A stretch of 42,630 nt of DNA from Ectocarpus siliculosus (lineage: Eukaryota > Sar > Phaeophyceae > Ectocarpales > Ectocarpaceae). Position 1 is the stretch's first letter. The number at the start of each line of letters is the position of its first letter. Below the pieces are notes generated by a model. The model saw only the letters and a list, made by a program, of their open reading frames with translations, had not been told where the DNA came from and did not search any database. The stretch spans positions 1 through 42,630 of the forward strand of contig FN648792.1 in NCBI GenBank assembly GCA_000310025.1. The letters are read 5' to 3'. A program made the position numbers and the translations under genes. This document shows, piece by piece, positions 9,717-20,977 of the stretch.

Positions 9717-12700
9717 CTAGTCCTCCGTCTCAGTGTCGCCGGCACCCGTCCCTTCCTCGTACTCCGACTCGATGTCGGCGTTTTCCTGGTCGTTCTGGAC
9801 GGACCCTTCATCGCTGCTCTCCTTGTCGACGCCGCCAGCGTCACCGCCAGCGTCGTCGCCACCCAGAACGCCGTTGGTGTAGTTGTAAGGAAAAAAAATC
9901 ATCGGCGACTTCCAGCGAACATTCGTTAGCTGCCGGCAGTTCGCCCCGAGCTTCCTGGACTAAGTCGAGCATAATGACCTTAAACCTGTGATGCATATGG
10001 GTTGGGCGAGGCAACCGAAGAAGAGTCAGCGGTAAGAATGCTGAGCCGAAAAATCTAGTTGCGGAAGGACAAGTCCGCGGTTGCTGCACCGCTGCACCCT
10101 TGGATGAAGGCTCAGGACATACACGACTTAAAAACTACCTCGTGATAACCGTCCGCTACCACGAGTGTCAACACGCACTTGCTCACCAAAGACTACGAAA
10201 AGTGTACAGAGGCAACAAGGTTCGAGGGAGTCTTACCGCGCGCGGAAGGCCTTGTGGTGCTTGTCGCCGCCGCCCGGGGGAAGCTTTCCCTTCGTCTTGA
10301 TCAGCTCCCGGATGGTGCGACGGGTGTTGAAGCCCGGTGGGTCTTCGGTGCCGTCATCCTCGTCGGACTCGGAGTCATCCCCTCCCTGGGATTGCCGGTA
10401 GACGCTAACCGCTGACGCGAGCTGCGCGCCAATCTCGTCCAGAAACTCCTTGGCGAGGGGGAGAATGACCTGCGACCAGTTTCATCCACGGGGGAGAAGG
10501 GTGGGATGGATGACCCAAACGATAACCTCGCCAAACGACCGAACAACCGGGCACAAAGTACAGCAAAGCACTGGAGACCTAATAACGACACCACGTCCGT
10601 TTTGCTACAGTACAATATGCCTGAAGACAACGTCGGGAAGGAGCAGCTTTGATTTCGGGCGAAGGCTCTGTTCCACGAATAGTTTGGCTACAAGTCTGAA
10701 GGCGATAGTGAGCAGTGCGGCGATCTCCCCAAAGTGACTTGGATCTGCTTCTATCAAGTCACCCGGAGGCCGAGACAACCCGGACTACACATGTCTCGAC
10801 GAGGCGGAGCAACCGTGTCAAAAAACACACGAGCAATACGAGTCGCAGCAAGCAAATGCCAGCGAACTAAGGTAGAGAAGGCGAATATTGGAACTCAAAC
10901 CGGGCCAGGAGCCTGAATATTCGGAGGGACCAAAACAGACCATCGTCACGCCAAACTTCGGCTCGGAAACGCTCTCAGCACATGCCCAACTCGCCATGTC
11001 ATAAAAAAGATACTCCGAGCAGCCGAAGACGTCGTGCCAAGGTACTTGCGTCCCGAGAGAAGGGGTCCCGGAGCCGCCGAGAGCGGTGGCGTAGTGCTTG
11101 GCCGGTGAAAGCACCGGAACCAGGGCCATACAGGCCAGCGCGGTCTTCATCTCATCAGGCTGTAGACGACACACAGGACGGCGGTATGCAGGGGAAGAGG
11201 ACGCTAGACGCTGTTGACATCGAGTCTTGCGGGATGGAGTGAACACCCCACGTTGCCTCGAGTGCCAGAAAAGAAAGCGACACGACCGATACGCTGCTAT
11301 CCTCTGTGCAAACCGGTCCAAAGAGCTGAAATCTAAGTGCCCCAAACATGGCTCGGACAAACAGCCACCGCGACCCATGTAAACAGATCCCCTCGCCCTA
11401 GAGACGTAAACAGACAAGTTAGACTTGACTAGAGTGACGTTTACCGGCCACACCGCTGTATCCGAGTCAGGCTCGCTCACAAGCATCAAACCGAAACACA
11501 GTCCTATATGTGTGCCATCACGAAGGCCCCGGGCAACCCTTAATTTTGTTACATATGGGGGGGGGGGGCTCTGGGTTAGGGTTTGTCCCTAGTCACCATC
11601 GTTTTGTTGCGATGTCGTCAAGCAGTTGAGTACCGTCTAGAAAGCTTAGGGCCAGCGTTTGACGAGAGTTGTACGTACCAATTTGCGGAGAGACCTTCGA
11701 GAAGCCTTCGGCAGGTTGCGTGCCGTTAGCTTCGAGGGCGCATCGCCCTCGTTGACGTCGGCCTCGACGCACCGGACCGCCTGGAGGGTGAGCTTGCACA
11801 CCGTGATCCGGACATGCTTGTGGCACTCCGACCACGCGGCGGCCAGGTTTTTGCCAAGCTTGCCTGTGGTAAAAAAACGAGAAGCAAGAGAATCCGCATT
11901 AGGGCTACGCTTACTGTCGAGTATATCTGCTCGTATGCTCGTGTGGGCTATACATGCTTTGCTCGTGCGGGTGACAAGCCGGATCATTCCATTCCACACC
12001 TGGGCCTATCAAGGCACCCCAAGCTTCTCAGCTTCACGTCCATCAATCATACCTATGCATACGCAATGTGCACAACAAATGGCCTCACCGACAAACATGC
12101 GTGCACTTGACACGCCTCCGCGGGCCCGATACACCCTGTAGGCCATCTTGAGGATGGGATATTCCTCGAGAGAAGCCGAGGTGCGCCAGCTCGGGTTGGC
12201 TGCGAACACCGGCGAGTACTAGAAGACCAGATGAAGAATGGCGCTTATGGCGGTAGTATCTCCCTTGGTGGCCTCCCTTGTCGCAGCCGGCCCAGCGTAG
12301 AACTGTAGCGTATGGGGGGAGGGGGGAGGGTGGTCAATGGGGTGTGGAGCGCCACGTGCAAAGGGGGGTCAAACTGCTGCGGCATGCTGCTTCCAAAAAC
12401 TCGGGAGATGAAGGGCCATTCGAAACGAGCTTGCTAGATCCAACCGGGACAACCTTCGATTTGATGCCTCAAGCGCACGAGAGAGTGACACACCAAAGAC
12501 GCACCNNNNNNNNNNNNNNNNNNNNNNNNNNNNNNNNNNNNNNNNNNNNNNNNNNNNNNNNNNNNNNNNNNNNNNNNNNNNNNNNNNNNNNNNNNNNNNN
12601 NNNNNNNNNNNNNNNNNNNNNNNNNNNNNNNNNNNNNNNNNNNNNNNNNNNNNNNNNNNNNNNNNNNNNNNNNNNNNNNNNNNNNNNNNNNNNNNNNNNN

Positions 12701-13932
12701 NNNNNNNNNNNNNNNNNNNNNNNNNNNNNNNNNNNNNNNNNNNNNNNNNNNNNNNNNNNNNNNNNNNNNNNNNNNNNNNNNNNNNNNNNNNNNNNNNNNN
12801 NNNNNNNNNNNNNNNNNNNNNNNNNNNNNNNNNNNNNNNNNNNNNNNNNNNNNNNNNNNNNNNNNNNNNNNNNNNNNNNNNNNNNNNNNNNNNNNNNNNN
12901 NNNNNNNNNNNNNNNNNNNNNNNNNNNNNNNNNNNNNNNNNNNNNNNNNNNNNNNNNNNNNNNNNNNNNNNNNNNNNNNNNNNNNNNNNNNNNNNNNNNN
13001 NNNNNNNNNNNNNNNNNNNNNNNNNNNNNNNNNNNNNNNNNNNNNNNNNNNNNNNNNNNNNNNNNNNNNNNNNNNNNNNNNNNNNNNNNNNNNNNNNNNN
13101 NNNNNNNNNNNNNNNNNNNNNNNNTATAAAGCATTGATCACAGGTCCTCCGCAAGACGTACCATTGTTCACACAGGGGCGATCACCGATGGCCAATCCTT
13201 CCTCACTACGTTGCCGAAAGCAGCTCAAAATGTTTACCTATACCATCAACATATTCACAATGAAGCAATGAAAATCAACGCCACCGACACTATTTGCAGT
13301 GCGTTAGGTAGTCGTGCGCGTTAAGTTAGCGTCGACCGAGCCGTGAAGCTACATTGCAGCAGCCTCAGCGGCATCCAAAAAATAAAAAGCAAAAAAAAGT
13401 CGCCGTAGTGGGTGGGTGGTTGTGGTGGTTATGGTTGTGGGGGTCGGGGTTGGGTTGGGTGGGGGGGGGGCGGGGGGGGTTGGAGGGGCCAAGAAAAGCC
13501 ATCCAGCTGGCATGAACGCCAACAATGGTGAGGGTTGTTCGGCACAAAAGAACACAGAAAATTTCATACGGTTGGTCCATGGCACACGAAGGAGGCTGGG
13601 TAACCCCACGACGCTCGGGAAACACTCGGCAATCAACACACACTAAAGGCAACATACGTTCATCGGCGAAGCAAACGACAAACATTACGCACCATGGCGA
13701 GGGCGATGGCGCTCCCCACGGGGTCCGAGTTCTCGGCGCTTGCCGTTGTGGACCGTAGCCTCTGCCTGTGGCTTGTGGAAGAGCTGCGCTTGCTGCGGAT
13801 GGGAGCATCCTCGGTGTACTTCCGGGAGGTTGCTCTGTTCTTGGAGCGGCCGCGGACAGCGTTGGAGCCCGCGTTGCCGAGGTCCCCGAGCGGCAAGCGG
13901 GCACGCCCCGAGCTGCTGCTGCCACCGCCCAT
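9717..13932 (-). CDS. Multi-exon minus-strand gene, function unknown, crosses an assembly gap
   Basis: I do not recognise this family. Exons in transcript order are 13932-13693 (tentative first exon), [gap], 12218-12089, 11863-11679, 11159-11046, 10469-10237 and 9985-9717. From 12218 leftward every junction has a GT donor, an AG acceptor and matching phase: 1, 0, 0, 2. Recognisable peptides include EEYPILKMAYRVYRARGG, FVGKLGKNLAAAWSECHKHV, PDEMKTALACMALVPVLSPA and VILPLAKEFLDEIGAQLASA. The 10469-10237 exon continues with an acidic linker (GGDDSESDEDDGTEDPP) and a Lys/Arg-rich stretch. The C-terminus is very acidic and ends GTGAGDTETED. The last exon needs a one-base frame change at a T8 run (A8 on the plus strand, 9891-9898) to reach that acidic tail; without it the frame stops at 9841. 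Charge pattern and lack of a signal peptide suggest a nuclear or cytosolic protein. Linking the first exon across the gap is a guess. Confidence 0.6.
12506..13124. other. Assembly gap (619 N)
   Basis: A run of 619 N, an odd number that suggests a size estimated from paired reads. It falls in the predicted minus-strand gene and probably hides one or more exons between the Ser/Arg-rich exon and the exon at 12218. Translated frames across it are meaningless. Confidence 0.98.
13125..13692. other. No gene seen; simple-sequence G/T tract
   Basis: A G/T-rich low-complexity tract lies at about 13408-13482 (GTGGTGG and GGGTTGGG repeats followed by long G runs). On the minus strand this is a C/A/T-rich pyrimidine-biased intron-like sequence, consistent with lying inside an intron of the minus-strand gene. 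Confidence 0.45.
13693..13932 (-). CDS. Probable first coding exon on the minus strand, Ser/Arg-rich N-terminus
   Basis: An ATG at 13932 opens exactly 80 codons ending at ATG|GTGCGT, a good donor at 13692. The peptide begins MGGGSSSSGRARLPLGDLGN and continues Arg/Ser-rich (APIRSKRSSSTSHRQRLRST). RLPLGDLGN recalls the short basic-plus-LGD(I/L)xN motif found near the N-terminus of A/B-type cyclins, but that is too short to call a family and no cyclin box is visible in the downstream exons. The plus strand of the same interval is also open for 81 codons from an ATG at 13694. I prefer the minus reading because of the splice donor and the natural disordered-tail composition. It is probably exon 1 of the minus-strand gene to the left. 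Confidence 0.5.
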
Positions 13933-15760
13933 CGAATGAGACGTACCGAAAAGGAAAGGTGAGGAATTCGGAAGTGAAGGGTTGAGGGAAAGGAGAGAAA
14001 ATGTTGTGTGGAGGAGGGGCGTCGAGGGTGGGGCGAGCGATTGCACGACGCTGAGAAAAAAACAACGCACCGATCATGGAAACTTTGGATTTTTGTTACT
14101 TGTACAACAAACAAAATAGTCCAGTACAAGAACAGAAGAAGAAAAAGTACGAATGCTTCTATCGCTTGAGTGTACTTTACCAATGCCCATTGCAAAGTTG
14201 AAGTTCGTGTTAGGGACTTAGGGACTACTGCTGTACATAGCATTGAGACGTCAGAACGATGCCCGTCTGTTCCGAAAGCATGGGAAACTGCAGGTGAGGG
14301 TCCGCACCCTCAAGATCCATCGTGCAATCTGAATGCCATACGAATGGCTATGGATTGCCCGAGGTGGTCTGTGGAACGTTGATAATCGGGCATCTTTCTG
14401 TCTAAGGCCATTTGCGCAACATTGGTAGTAGGTGTTTGTTCGTCCGAGGCGACCTTTGGGACAGAAATGACCGATATTGCCAGCGGTGTTTTTCTGGCAG
14501 GTCTCCGCCGTTGGTATTTGGCGGACGCATTTGAAAAGGGGCACCGCAGACACACACACATCATTCCCGGTCTCGGCAACACACAACACACATGTTTTAT
14601 TAATATAATTTTCTTAACATATATGATATGACCCAACGAATCCATCTCTAGCTAAGAAGAGAGTCTAAGATAGACTGGCAGTGAATTCAGAGCGTCAGAG
14701 AAAGCGATTCATGTTTTGGACCCCAAAACCCGTTACAATTTTTACTTGTATCTTTTCGACTCGCAACCCATCGGGAGGTTGCATTGTCCAGGCGTGCTGT
14801 CGTACTCGTATCATACATCAGTGGGTGTTTGCATCATTCGGGACCCTTAGAGTTTGGGGAATGGTCTATTGTTATCCAATTTCCTAAGCACCAGCCGGGT
14901 CTGCATGTCTGCGTCCAGCGTTCGTGCTCGTCAAATGTTGTTTTCCGTGGACGACTATATAGGCCTTGGTTCGTACATACTCTTCGTGTTTTACGGAGGA
15001 TGTGGGAAACGTACACTAATAGGGACTAATTCGGTGTAGACCCTCTATCTACACCAAAGTCTACCACCGTGAGAAGGCTGTGTAGCCCTTAACCTCCCGC
15101 GCGGAATGGTCAGCAGCCGATCATACGACACCCAGCGCTGCCCACCGCTACCTTTGGGCTTAGGAAAGAATGATACACGCTGCAGCAGTGCGATGGCGAA
15201 GTGCATGTGCGTGCCTATCCGTGATTACAAAAAAAATGACCAACGGCGATATTACCTTTTCCCTCACCCCGCGTTGCGTGCATGACCAGAGCTGGTATGC
15301 TTAGGGACACTCACGCTCCAACAAACATCGAACCCTAACCCAACATCGAACACGGTGCACAAGTCGGTTGTTCATGTGTGCAGAAACAAACAGCAGTACA
15401 CAATCTTTTTTTTTATTGTCATACACCATTGAAAAAAATCGTGATTCGCTCACATGGTTGTCTCGGTTCTCGGCTATGCGGCTGAAGAACCGGTCTCGGC
15501 CCTCATAACCATTCGCCATCGGCTGACGCATGCTCGGCACCATGCATTATCCTTTGTATCCATGCGCCCCCTCCTGTCCATGTGCGCACACATCCATGCG
15601 TGGTGAACAGGCTGGAGTGTCGGGCCGTTTAGGGGGACACGCTGTTAGGATCAACAGATTACCCCCATTATGTCAGCACTACTTCTCTACCAAGCTATGC
15701 GCCCCCCCACACGACACCCCAACCCTCCGCCGGCTCTATCTCATTGAACCACAGCAGCCC
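13933..15760. other. Intergenic sequence, no supportable gene
   Basis: The interval between the divergent minus-strand and plus-strand genes. Immediately upstream of the minus-strand ATG the sequence is A/G-rich on the plus strand. No exon pair, RNA gene or repeat stands out; open frames overlap on both strands. Confidence 0.4.
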
Positions 15761-18264
15761 ATGGCACAAACGAGGCCGCGGAGGGTGAGCCTCAAGAAGT
15801 TTCCTGGCTGCGGTTATGAGTGTAGTGCCTATGGCGCGTCGTTCAGCTCGTTGAAGAACGGTGGGGCGCACGTCGCGATATGTGGAGCGCCCTCAACGCC
15901 GCAGGCGCCACTACACCTAGTTCCGCCGCATCGCACGTCAGCGACGGCGGTGGTGGAGGGGACAGGGTTAGGAGGGACAGCGCTGATGGTGAGCACTCTA
16001 CAATCAGATGTAGTTGCGGGCTTATGTATTGCCTCGCGTGCGCACGACCCACTCGGTCGTCCTTGGGTGGTGTGGTGGTGAACCTCTCAAATCTCTGGCA
16101 ACAGTTGTTCGAATATCTCTCTGGGCTGCGATCTCTTGTGGGTAACAACACCCGTGGAGGCAGGTAGAGCAGGAGTCGGCACTATCCTCCCTCACGTATG
16201 CATACGAACACGGCAAGGCTTGATCACTGACGCTGGGATAGGTCTGGCGATTTGACGAAAACACGCACACGTCCCTCTCGGTTCGTTGGATTGTATAATT
16301 TAGTACCCTACCACTGCCGGGGAACACCGTCTTGCCTCGCAGCAATGACGCCGCGTTCACCCTCTTGTGCACCATTGCTCTTTTTATTCGAACGGGTCAC
16401 GCAATGTCTCGAAAGTCATACGTACTCCTACGTAGAACAAAGAAGCCGAGGCGATAGGCTTGAGGCCGATGCTGATGTTGTACGATATAGCCTCGCACGA
16501 TGCAGGGAGGGGGGGGTATTTAGCCGTTCGTCGCGTCGCTTCTAACAGTTGAGTCTTGCGTTCGAAGTGCGCTACAACTGCCATGTACCTCACATTTTTT
16601 TGCCATTTCACATGCATAGGTGTGCATGAGCACTCTCAATTCGAGGTTGGGGGGGGGGGGGGGCAGCCTCCGCGTCCTAAGCCCTTGAATTGTAATAGAA
16701 ATCGCGCGATGCGGTTCACTACGGCGGATGTGTGCTCTCGACCTCCCCGTCAACATCCTACACGAGATGCCGGAGTGTATGCAACACTATCGGCCTGTGG
16801 GGACGAGAGAGCGCGATGAACAACATCACCCACAGATTTCGAAGAATTTTCCGTTGCTGTATCGATCGCATGCTGCTGGTGAGCTCTGTCGATCTCGTGG
16901 TTGGCCCTCTTTCCCTTTTCCGTGGCACATCCTGGCCAAGTCGACTCGTGATTGTCTGTTGCTAACACAACTCGCTCCACTCGCCATTTGATATTCGCGA
17001 CACCAGGCGGCAGCGGTACGTGCGACGAAGGATTTGAGGGCAATGCCGGAGGTGACGACACCACGGGTGAAGCCGGCAGTGGAGCCGGTGATCCAGCGAG
17101 CGACGGGTCGGCGACGGTACCACTCTGGCTGGGACATTTGCACAAACTCATCGAGGAATACATGAACGCAGAGGTAGTCGACGGCGAAGATCTGAATTTT
17201 GCTGGTTTGGCGCTAGGCAGCCGCTTTTTTCCCTGGGCGAACCTCACCGAGATGCTCGTATCGGTATGGGCCATAGTCTGCAGGCCGTCAGGTGGAGTGC
17301 GAAAGGTCGCGTAGGCGGGGTCGAGGTCACGAAGGAGTTGACAGCTGGCCGTCTCTGCCGGGAAGTGCTTCAGGAGGTGTTCAAGATCTTGCCGTTGCAG
17401 ACGACTCCAGCAGCCTCGGAAGACGGCACGACGGGAAGAAGGGGGGGGCGGCCGCACGGTTACCAACAGTGGGATGCCGGGTTGGGTCCAACTCGGCTCG
17501 AGACCGGTCTGGACGCCCCGGCATGGCAGCAGGCGATATCGAAAACATTGCCATCCGCCGAGCAACTAGAAAAGCGCTACGACGATGCGCTTGGGTGTGG
17601 TAGGACCTCGCAGGAGGCGCCATGTAGTAGGCGGACGTGCCCTTTTTGCTGGAGGAACAGAGGCCAAGGGATCGTCCGTCAGACGGTCGTGGTGTTTAAC
17701 CATTGGGGCCAGGCTCCGGCGGAAGTCAGTGCTGGGATCGGCACCATCCGTGGCGGCCCGGTCAAAGACGCGGGTACCCCTACGTGGGTCCGGTCGGCGG
17801 CATCGCGTGGCAATGACGTCGAGATGTACCTCAAGGCCGAAGACCAGCGAGCTGGAAACCAAGGGCTAGGTCGCACGACTCTCGGGAAAGTGGCCTATTT
17901 TTTAGAGCACCAAGGCAACGACTGGAGACGAGGCGATAGCAGCAACGCCATTCCGGAGGGAGAATTCACCATTTGGGTGGCGGTGGTGGAGTATGTGACA
18001 GCAGGAGTTGGCAACAAGCGCAAGGTCGATCCGGTGACCGGTTTGGACATGCTTCGGATGCGCACGTCCCTTACGTTTTTCCCTGCCTCGGCCATCCGGT
18101 GCGTAGTGCATATGATGCATGCCTGTTCCACAACTGGGACATCCGCCCGCCGCCTGGTCGACGAGGGGAGCAAGCGGCCGGTGTGGCGGTGCAACCTGAC
18201 AGGAAACCCGAACTACCTCCTCAACAAGTACTTCCACAGTGTTCTGCGGGACTCCATCGCCTGA
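15761..18264 (+). CDS. Plus-strand gene or decayed gene with Cys-rich segments, function unknown
   Basis: Not recognised. A first segment from the ATG at about 15761 reads MAQTRPRRVSLKKFPGCGYE and contains a C-x3-C ... H-x3-C arrangement resembling a C2HC zinc finger. It then appears to change frame near 15850-15880 into WSALNAAGATTPSSAASHVS, which runs to a phase-1 donor (GTGAGC at 15989). The next exon starts at 17007 after ACACCAG with matching phase. It carries an acidic Gly-rich linker (DDTTGEAGSGAGDPASDG) and LWLGHLHKLIEEYMNAEVVD. A second frame change is needed around 17290-17325 to continue into EVTKELTAGRLCREVLQEVF and the rest, through CSRRTCPFCWRNRG and AIRCVVHMMHACSTTG, to NPNYLLNKYFHSVLRDSIA and the TGA at 18262-18264. 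The last open frame alone is 332 codons from an ATG at 17266. Two frame breaks suggest either sequence errors or a degenerate, possibly transposon-derived, copy. Confidence 0.5.
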
Positions 18265-19620
18265 GCCGTGAGTGACGACGGGTTCGTTGTGTGCGATCGA
18301 CCGTATGCATACCCTTTCTGTCTCCCCTGCCTCCGCAAGTTGTCTGAGATGGGAACCTAGAGCAACCTAGAGCCATACGGCAATCTAGTGATTTAGTTTC
18401 ATTTCCCTCCTACACCGCGGACGATCGATGTTTTGTGGTTTGCTGGAAAGAATCTGCAATTGAATGGCCTTTTGCTTCGCATCGAGCAAGCCAAGGAAAG
18501 GATACCACCGTACGTTTAGGTTCTTCATCGGAAGTAGTTGGGCTACGGGGGGGCGACTGGCAAAGGATCGTGCCTACAACTGTGGAAATTGTTTTGCCTC
18601 TCTGACACACGCACGCATGCACCAGTTGCCGTTTGCAATGAGCCTGATCCCCCGTCATGTACTCGAAAATTCTCGGTGGGAAACATGGAGTCCTAGGTTT
18701 CGCCTTGGTCTGGTATTTTACCCTCGTTTTCTGCGACTACCAGGGCATTCGATGTCCATGCATAGAGTACCGTAATCCGATAATATAAAAACATGTTGTC
18801 TTTGCTCTGTTTTTTAGTTGCATCGCCGGCGTGGATATGTTGCCGTCTACGCCCGACGGGTTGTTTCGCATTCGTGCTGTTTGTTTCTGGGTCCTTGGTT
18901 GTTCTCTTTGGTTTGTCTTAGAGTGTGCCCTCTTTGGGTATATAGGTAGCTTCCAAGCTGTGACCACGGAAGTCGTCCGCGCCATCTGTACTCGTAGGGA
19001 TTGCTCCATATTGGAGGCAAGGAGCAACAACAACAATCCGGAGGCTATGACCGCTCTTTGATTCTCGGACCCTACTGACGAGGTACCCTTCCCTCAACTT
19101 CCTTGCGCAATTCCACGCTCCTACTTTGTAATCAATCAGGTCTCAGGATGGGGATACGCGTAGATGACAATCCGGTGCTCTACAGATTTTCTCCTGTTTT
19201 TTATCGACTTCTCGAGTCGCGGGTCTCGTTGGGCGGAGTCAAGCGGGAGGGCGGGGGAGGCGCAAGGAGTGCGGGATGGGGGCGGAAGGCCACGCCGCAA
19301 GGCTGAGCTGCTGTGGAAAATGATTCTGCTTGCTTTAGGACGTGTATTGTCGGGGGCAGCCTGCATAAAGCACTTCCGGGCCCACCAGAGCCTCTTTGGG
19401 GGACAGGCGGGTCGGGATATTTTCGCGAGGAAGGTCATGGCAGGATAAGGGCACAGCCACTACGGTATGGCCGTAGACCGCCATTTTCGATTGTCGTGGT
19501 TGTCTTTGGTGTTGACCGTAAGCAAAGCGTCAGGTTGGAAAAATGAAGCACTCGGAGAGGCCTAAACGTGTGTATGTGTTTTTCTTGTAAATGCTCCTGG
19601 AGTATTTTTTGGTTTTGGGA
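18265..19620. other. T/G-rich 3' flank, no supportable gene
   Basis: The sequence after the stop at 18264 is T/G-rich on the plus strand and contains no phase-compatible exon pair, so it is probably 3' UTR followed by intergenic DNA. A GC-rich open patch at about 19190-19450 has no splice support. Confidence 0.4.
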
Positions 19621-19631
19621 AAAAAACAAAC

Positions 19632-20200
19632 ATGTTTTGCGGGGATCGAACTCCCGACCTCCTCCTTACTACACGTATCATACGCCTTCGCGATATATTT
19701 TGCGCTTACTTTTTTTGGTTTTGGGAAGAAACTTTTTTGTTCGCGGGGACCGAAGTATCGACCTCCTCCGTACTACGCAAATCATATGCCTACGCCTTCG
19801 CGGGAAATTTCGAAATTTCGCGCATAATTTGTTGTTTTGGGGGGAAAAAAAAGTTTTTTATGTTTGCGGGGATCGAACTCGCGACCTCCTCCTTACAAGA
19901 ACTACGCTTGTCATACGTCTTCGCGATAAATTTCGCGCTTACTTTTTTGGTTTTGCGAAGAAAAAAAAATGTTTCCCGGGAACCGAAGTATTGACCTCCT
20001 CCGTACTACGCTCATCATATGCCTATGCCCTCGAGAGAAAATTCGAAATTTCAAATTTCAAATTTCGCGTATAATTTGTTGTTTTTTTGGGGAAAAAAAG
20101 TATGTTTTGCGGGGATCGAACCCCCGACCTCCTCCTTACTACGCGTATGTATGTATGTCATTCGCCTTCGAGATAATTTCGCCCCTCTCCCCGCGTACTT
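19632..20200 (-). repeat. Tandem array of tRNA T-arm/B-box-like units, about five copies
   Basis: Read on the minus strand, the motif GAGGTCGGGAGTTCGATCCC or a variant recurs. The corresponding plus-strand sites start at about 19639, 19743, 19866, 19976 and 20109. The core GTTCGATCC matches the RNA polymerase III B box / tRNA TPsiC arm, and in copies 3 and 5 four of the five T-stem pairs can form around a TTCGATC loop. Copies 1, 3 and 5 share the canonical core. Copies 2 and 4 share a diverged core (ACTTCGGTCCC-like), so the real period is a dimer of about 230-245 bp. Between cores lie TTTTGGTTTTGGG-like stretches and AAATTTCGAAATTTCGCGC-like A/T palindromes. I found no convincing A box or acceptor stem, so these are not intact tRNA genes. 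Confidence 0.75.
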
Positions 20201-20380
20201 TTTACTGCGTGCGGGATCCCCCGGCTTACGTGATCGAGCTCACGTTTCGGACCTGAGGGAGTACCATATGTTTTTTCGTTTATGGCCCAATCAATCATCC
20301 TCGTGTGGTGTACTCCTTGTGTGTGTGCTTCGTAATCCTTGTGTGGGATTGTTCCTGGCCTCGACGCGAAGGCTCGCGTC

Positions 20381-20408
20381 GCTGGGTGGGGTGATTGTCA
20401 CCCAGCTG
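20381..20408. other. Perfect 8-bp hairpin GCTGGGTG/CACCCAGC
   Basis: GCTGGGTG, a 10-base spacer, then CACCCAGC form a perfect 8-bp inverted repeat just upstream of the minisatellite. A short GACGCGAAGGCTCGCGTC inverted repeat lies immediately before it. Its function is unknown. Confidence 0.5.
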
Positions 20409-20600
20409 CGGGCGAGCTTGCACCCATTTGTTTTGGATCGAGGTTGCCAGCCCGACAAGGCAAGGTTAAAATTGATTTCCTAATCCGATAGAAAACCGGC
20501 GGTTGGTAACTCAGCATGAAGAGGTTATACAGCGTATATTCAATCTGGGCAGGTTATGCGCGGGCATAACCTCCCATAACGTGCCCCACCGGCCACCTGT

Positions 20601-20977
20601 GTCCGTCTCGGAGGGACCTCACCAAGGTTCCTTACCCCCAAAGCCTGTGGAGGTCCGTCTCGGAGAGACCTCACCAAGGTTTTCACCCCCAAAGCCTGTG
20701 GAGGTCCGTCTCGGAGAGACCTCACCAAGGTTTTCACCCCCAAAGCCTGTGGAGGTCCGTCTCGGAGGGACCTCACCAAGGTTTTCACCCCCAAAGCCTG
20801 TGGAGGTCCGTCTCGGAGGGACCTCACCAAGGTTCCTTACCCCCAAAGCCTGTGGAGGTTCGTCTCGGAGAGACCTCACCAAGGTTTTCACCCCCAAAGC
20901 CTGTGGAGGTCCGTCTCGGAGGGACCTCACCAAGGTTTTTCCCCCAAAGCCTGTGGAGGTCCTACCTCACCAAGGTC
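20601..20977. repeat. 51-bp minisatellite, seven full units plus a partial
   Basis: The unit start GTCCGTCTCGGA (GTTCGTCTCGGA once) occurs at 20601, 20653, 20704, 20755, 20806, 20858 and 20909, with a truncated unit at about 20959; spacing is 51-52 bp. Each unit holds GACCTCACCAAGGTT and CCCCCAAAGCCTGTGGAG. GTCTC-GGA-GAGAC within many units can form a small hairpin. Because 51 is a multiple of three, the array stays open on both strands: 17-residue repeats such as PKPVEVRLGETSPRFSP on the plus strand and VRSLRDGPPQALGVKTL on the minus strand. I see no splice or start context that shows it is translated. Confidence 0.93.

Noticed and set aside
13694-13939. Plus-strand 81-codon ORF
   Set aside because: It overlaps the minus-strand exon 13693-13932, which has an ATG, a proper GTGCGT donor and a more natural composition. 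The plus ORF is probably a shadow.
19639-20129. Intact tRNA genes
   Set aside because: The T-arm and B box are tRNA-like, but no acceptor stem, anticodon arm or A box could be fitted to any copy.
20540-20933. Minus-strand ORFs through the 51-bp minisatellite
   Set aside because: They are open only because the repeat unit is a multiple of three; there is no start context or splice evidence.
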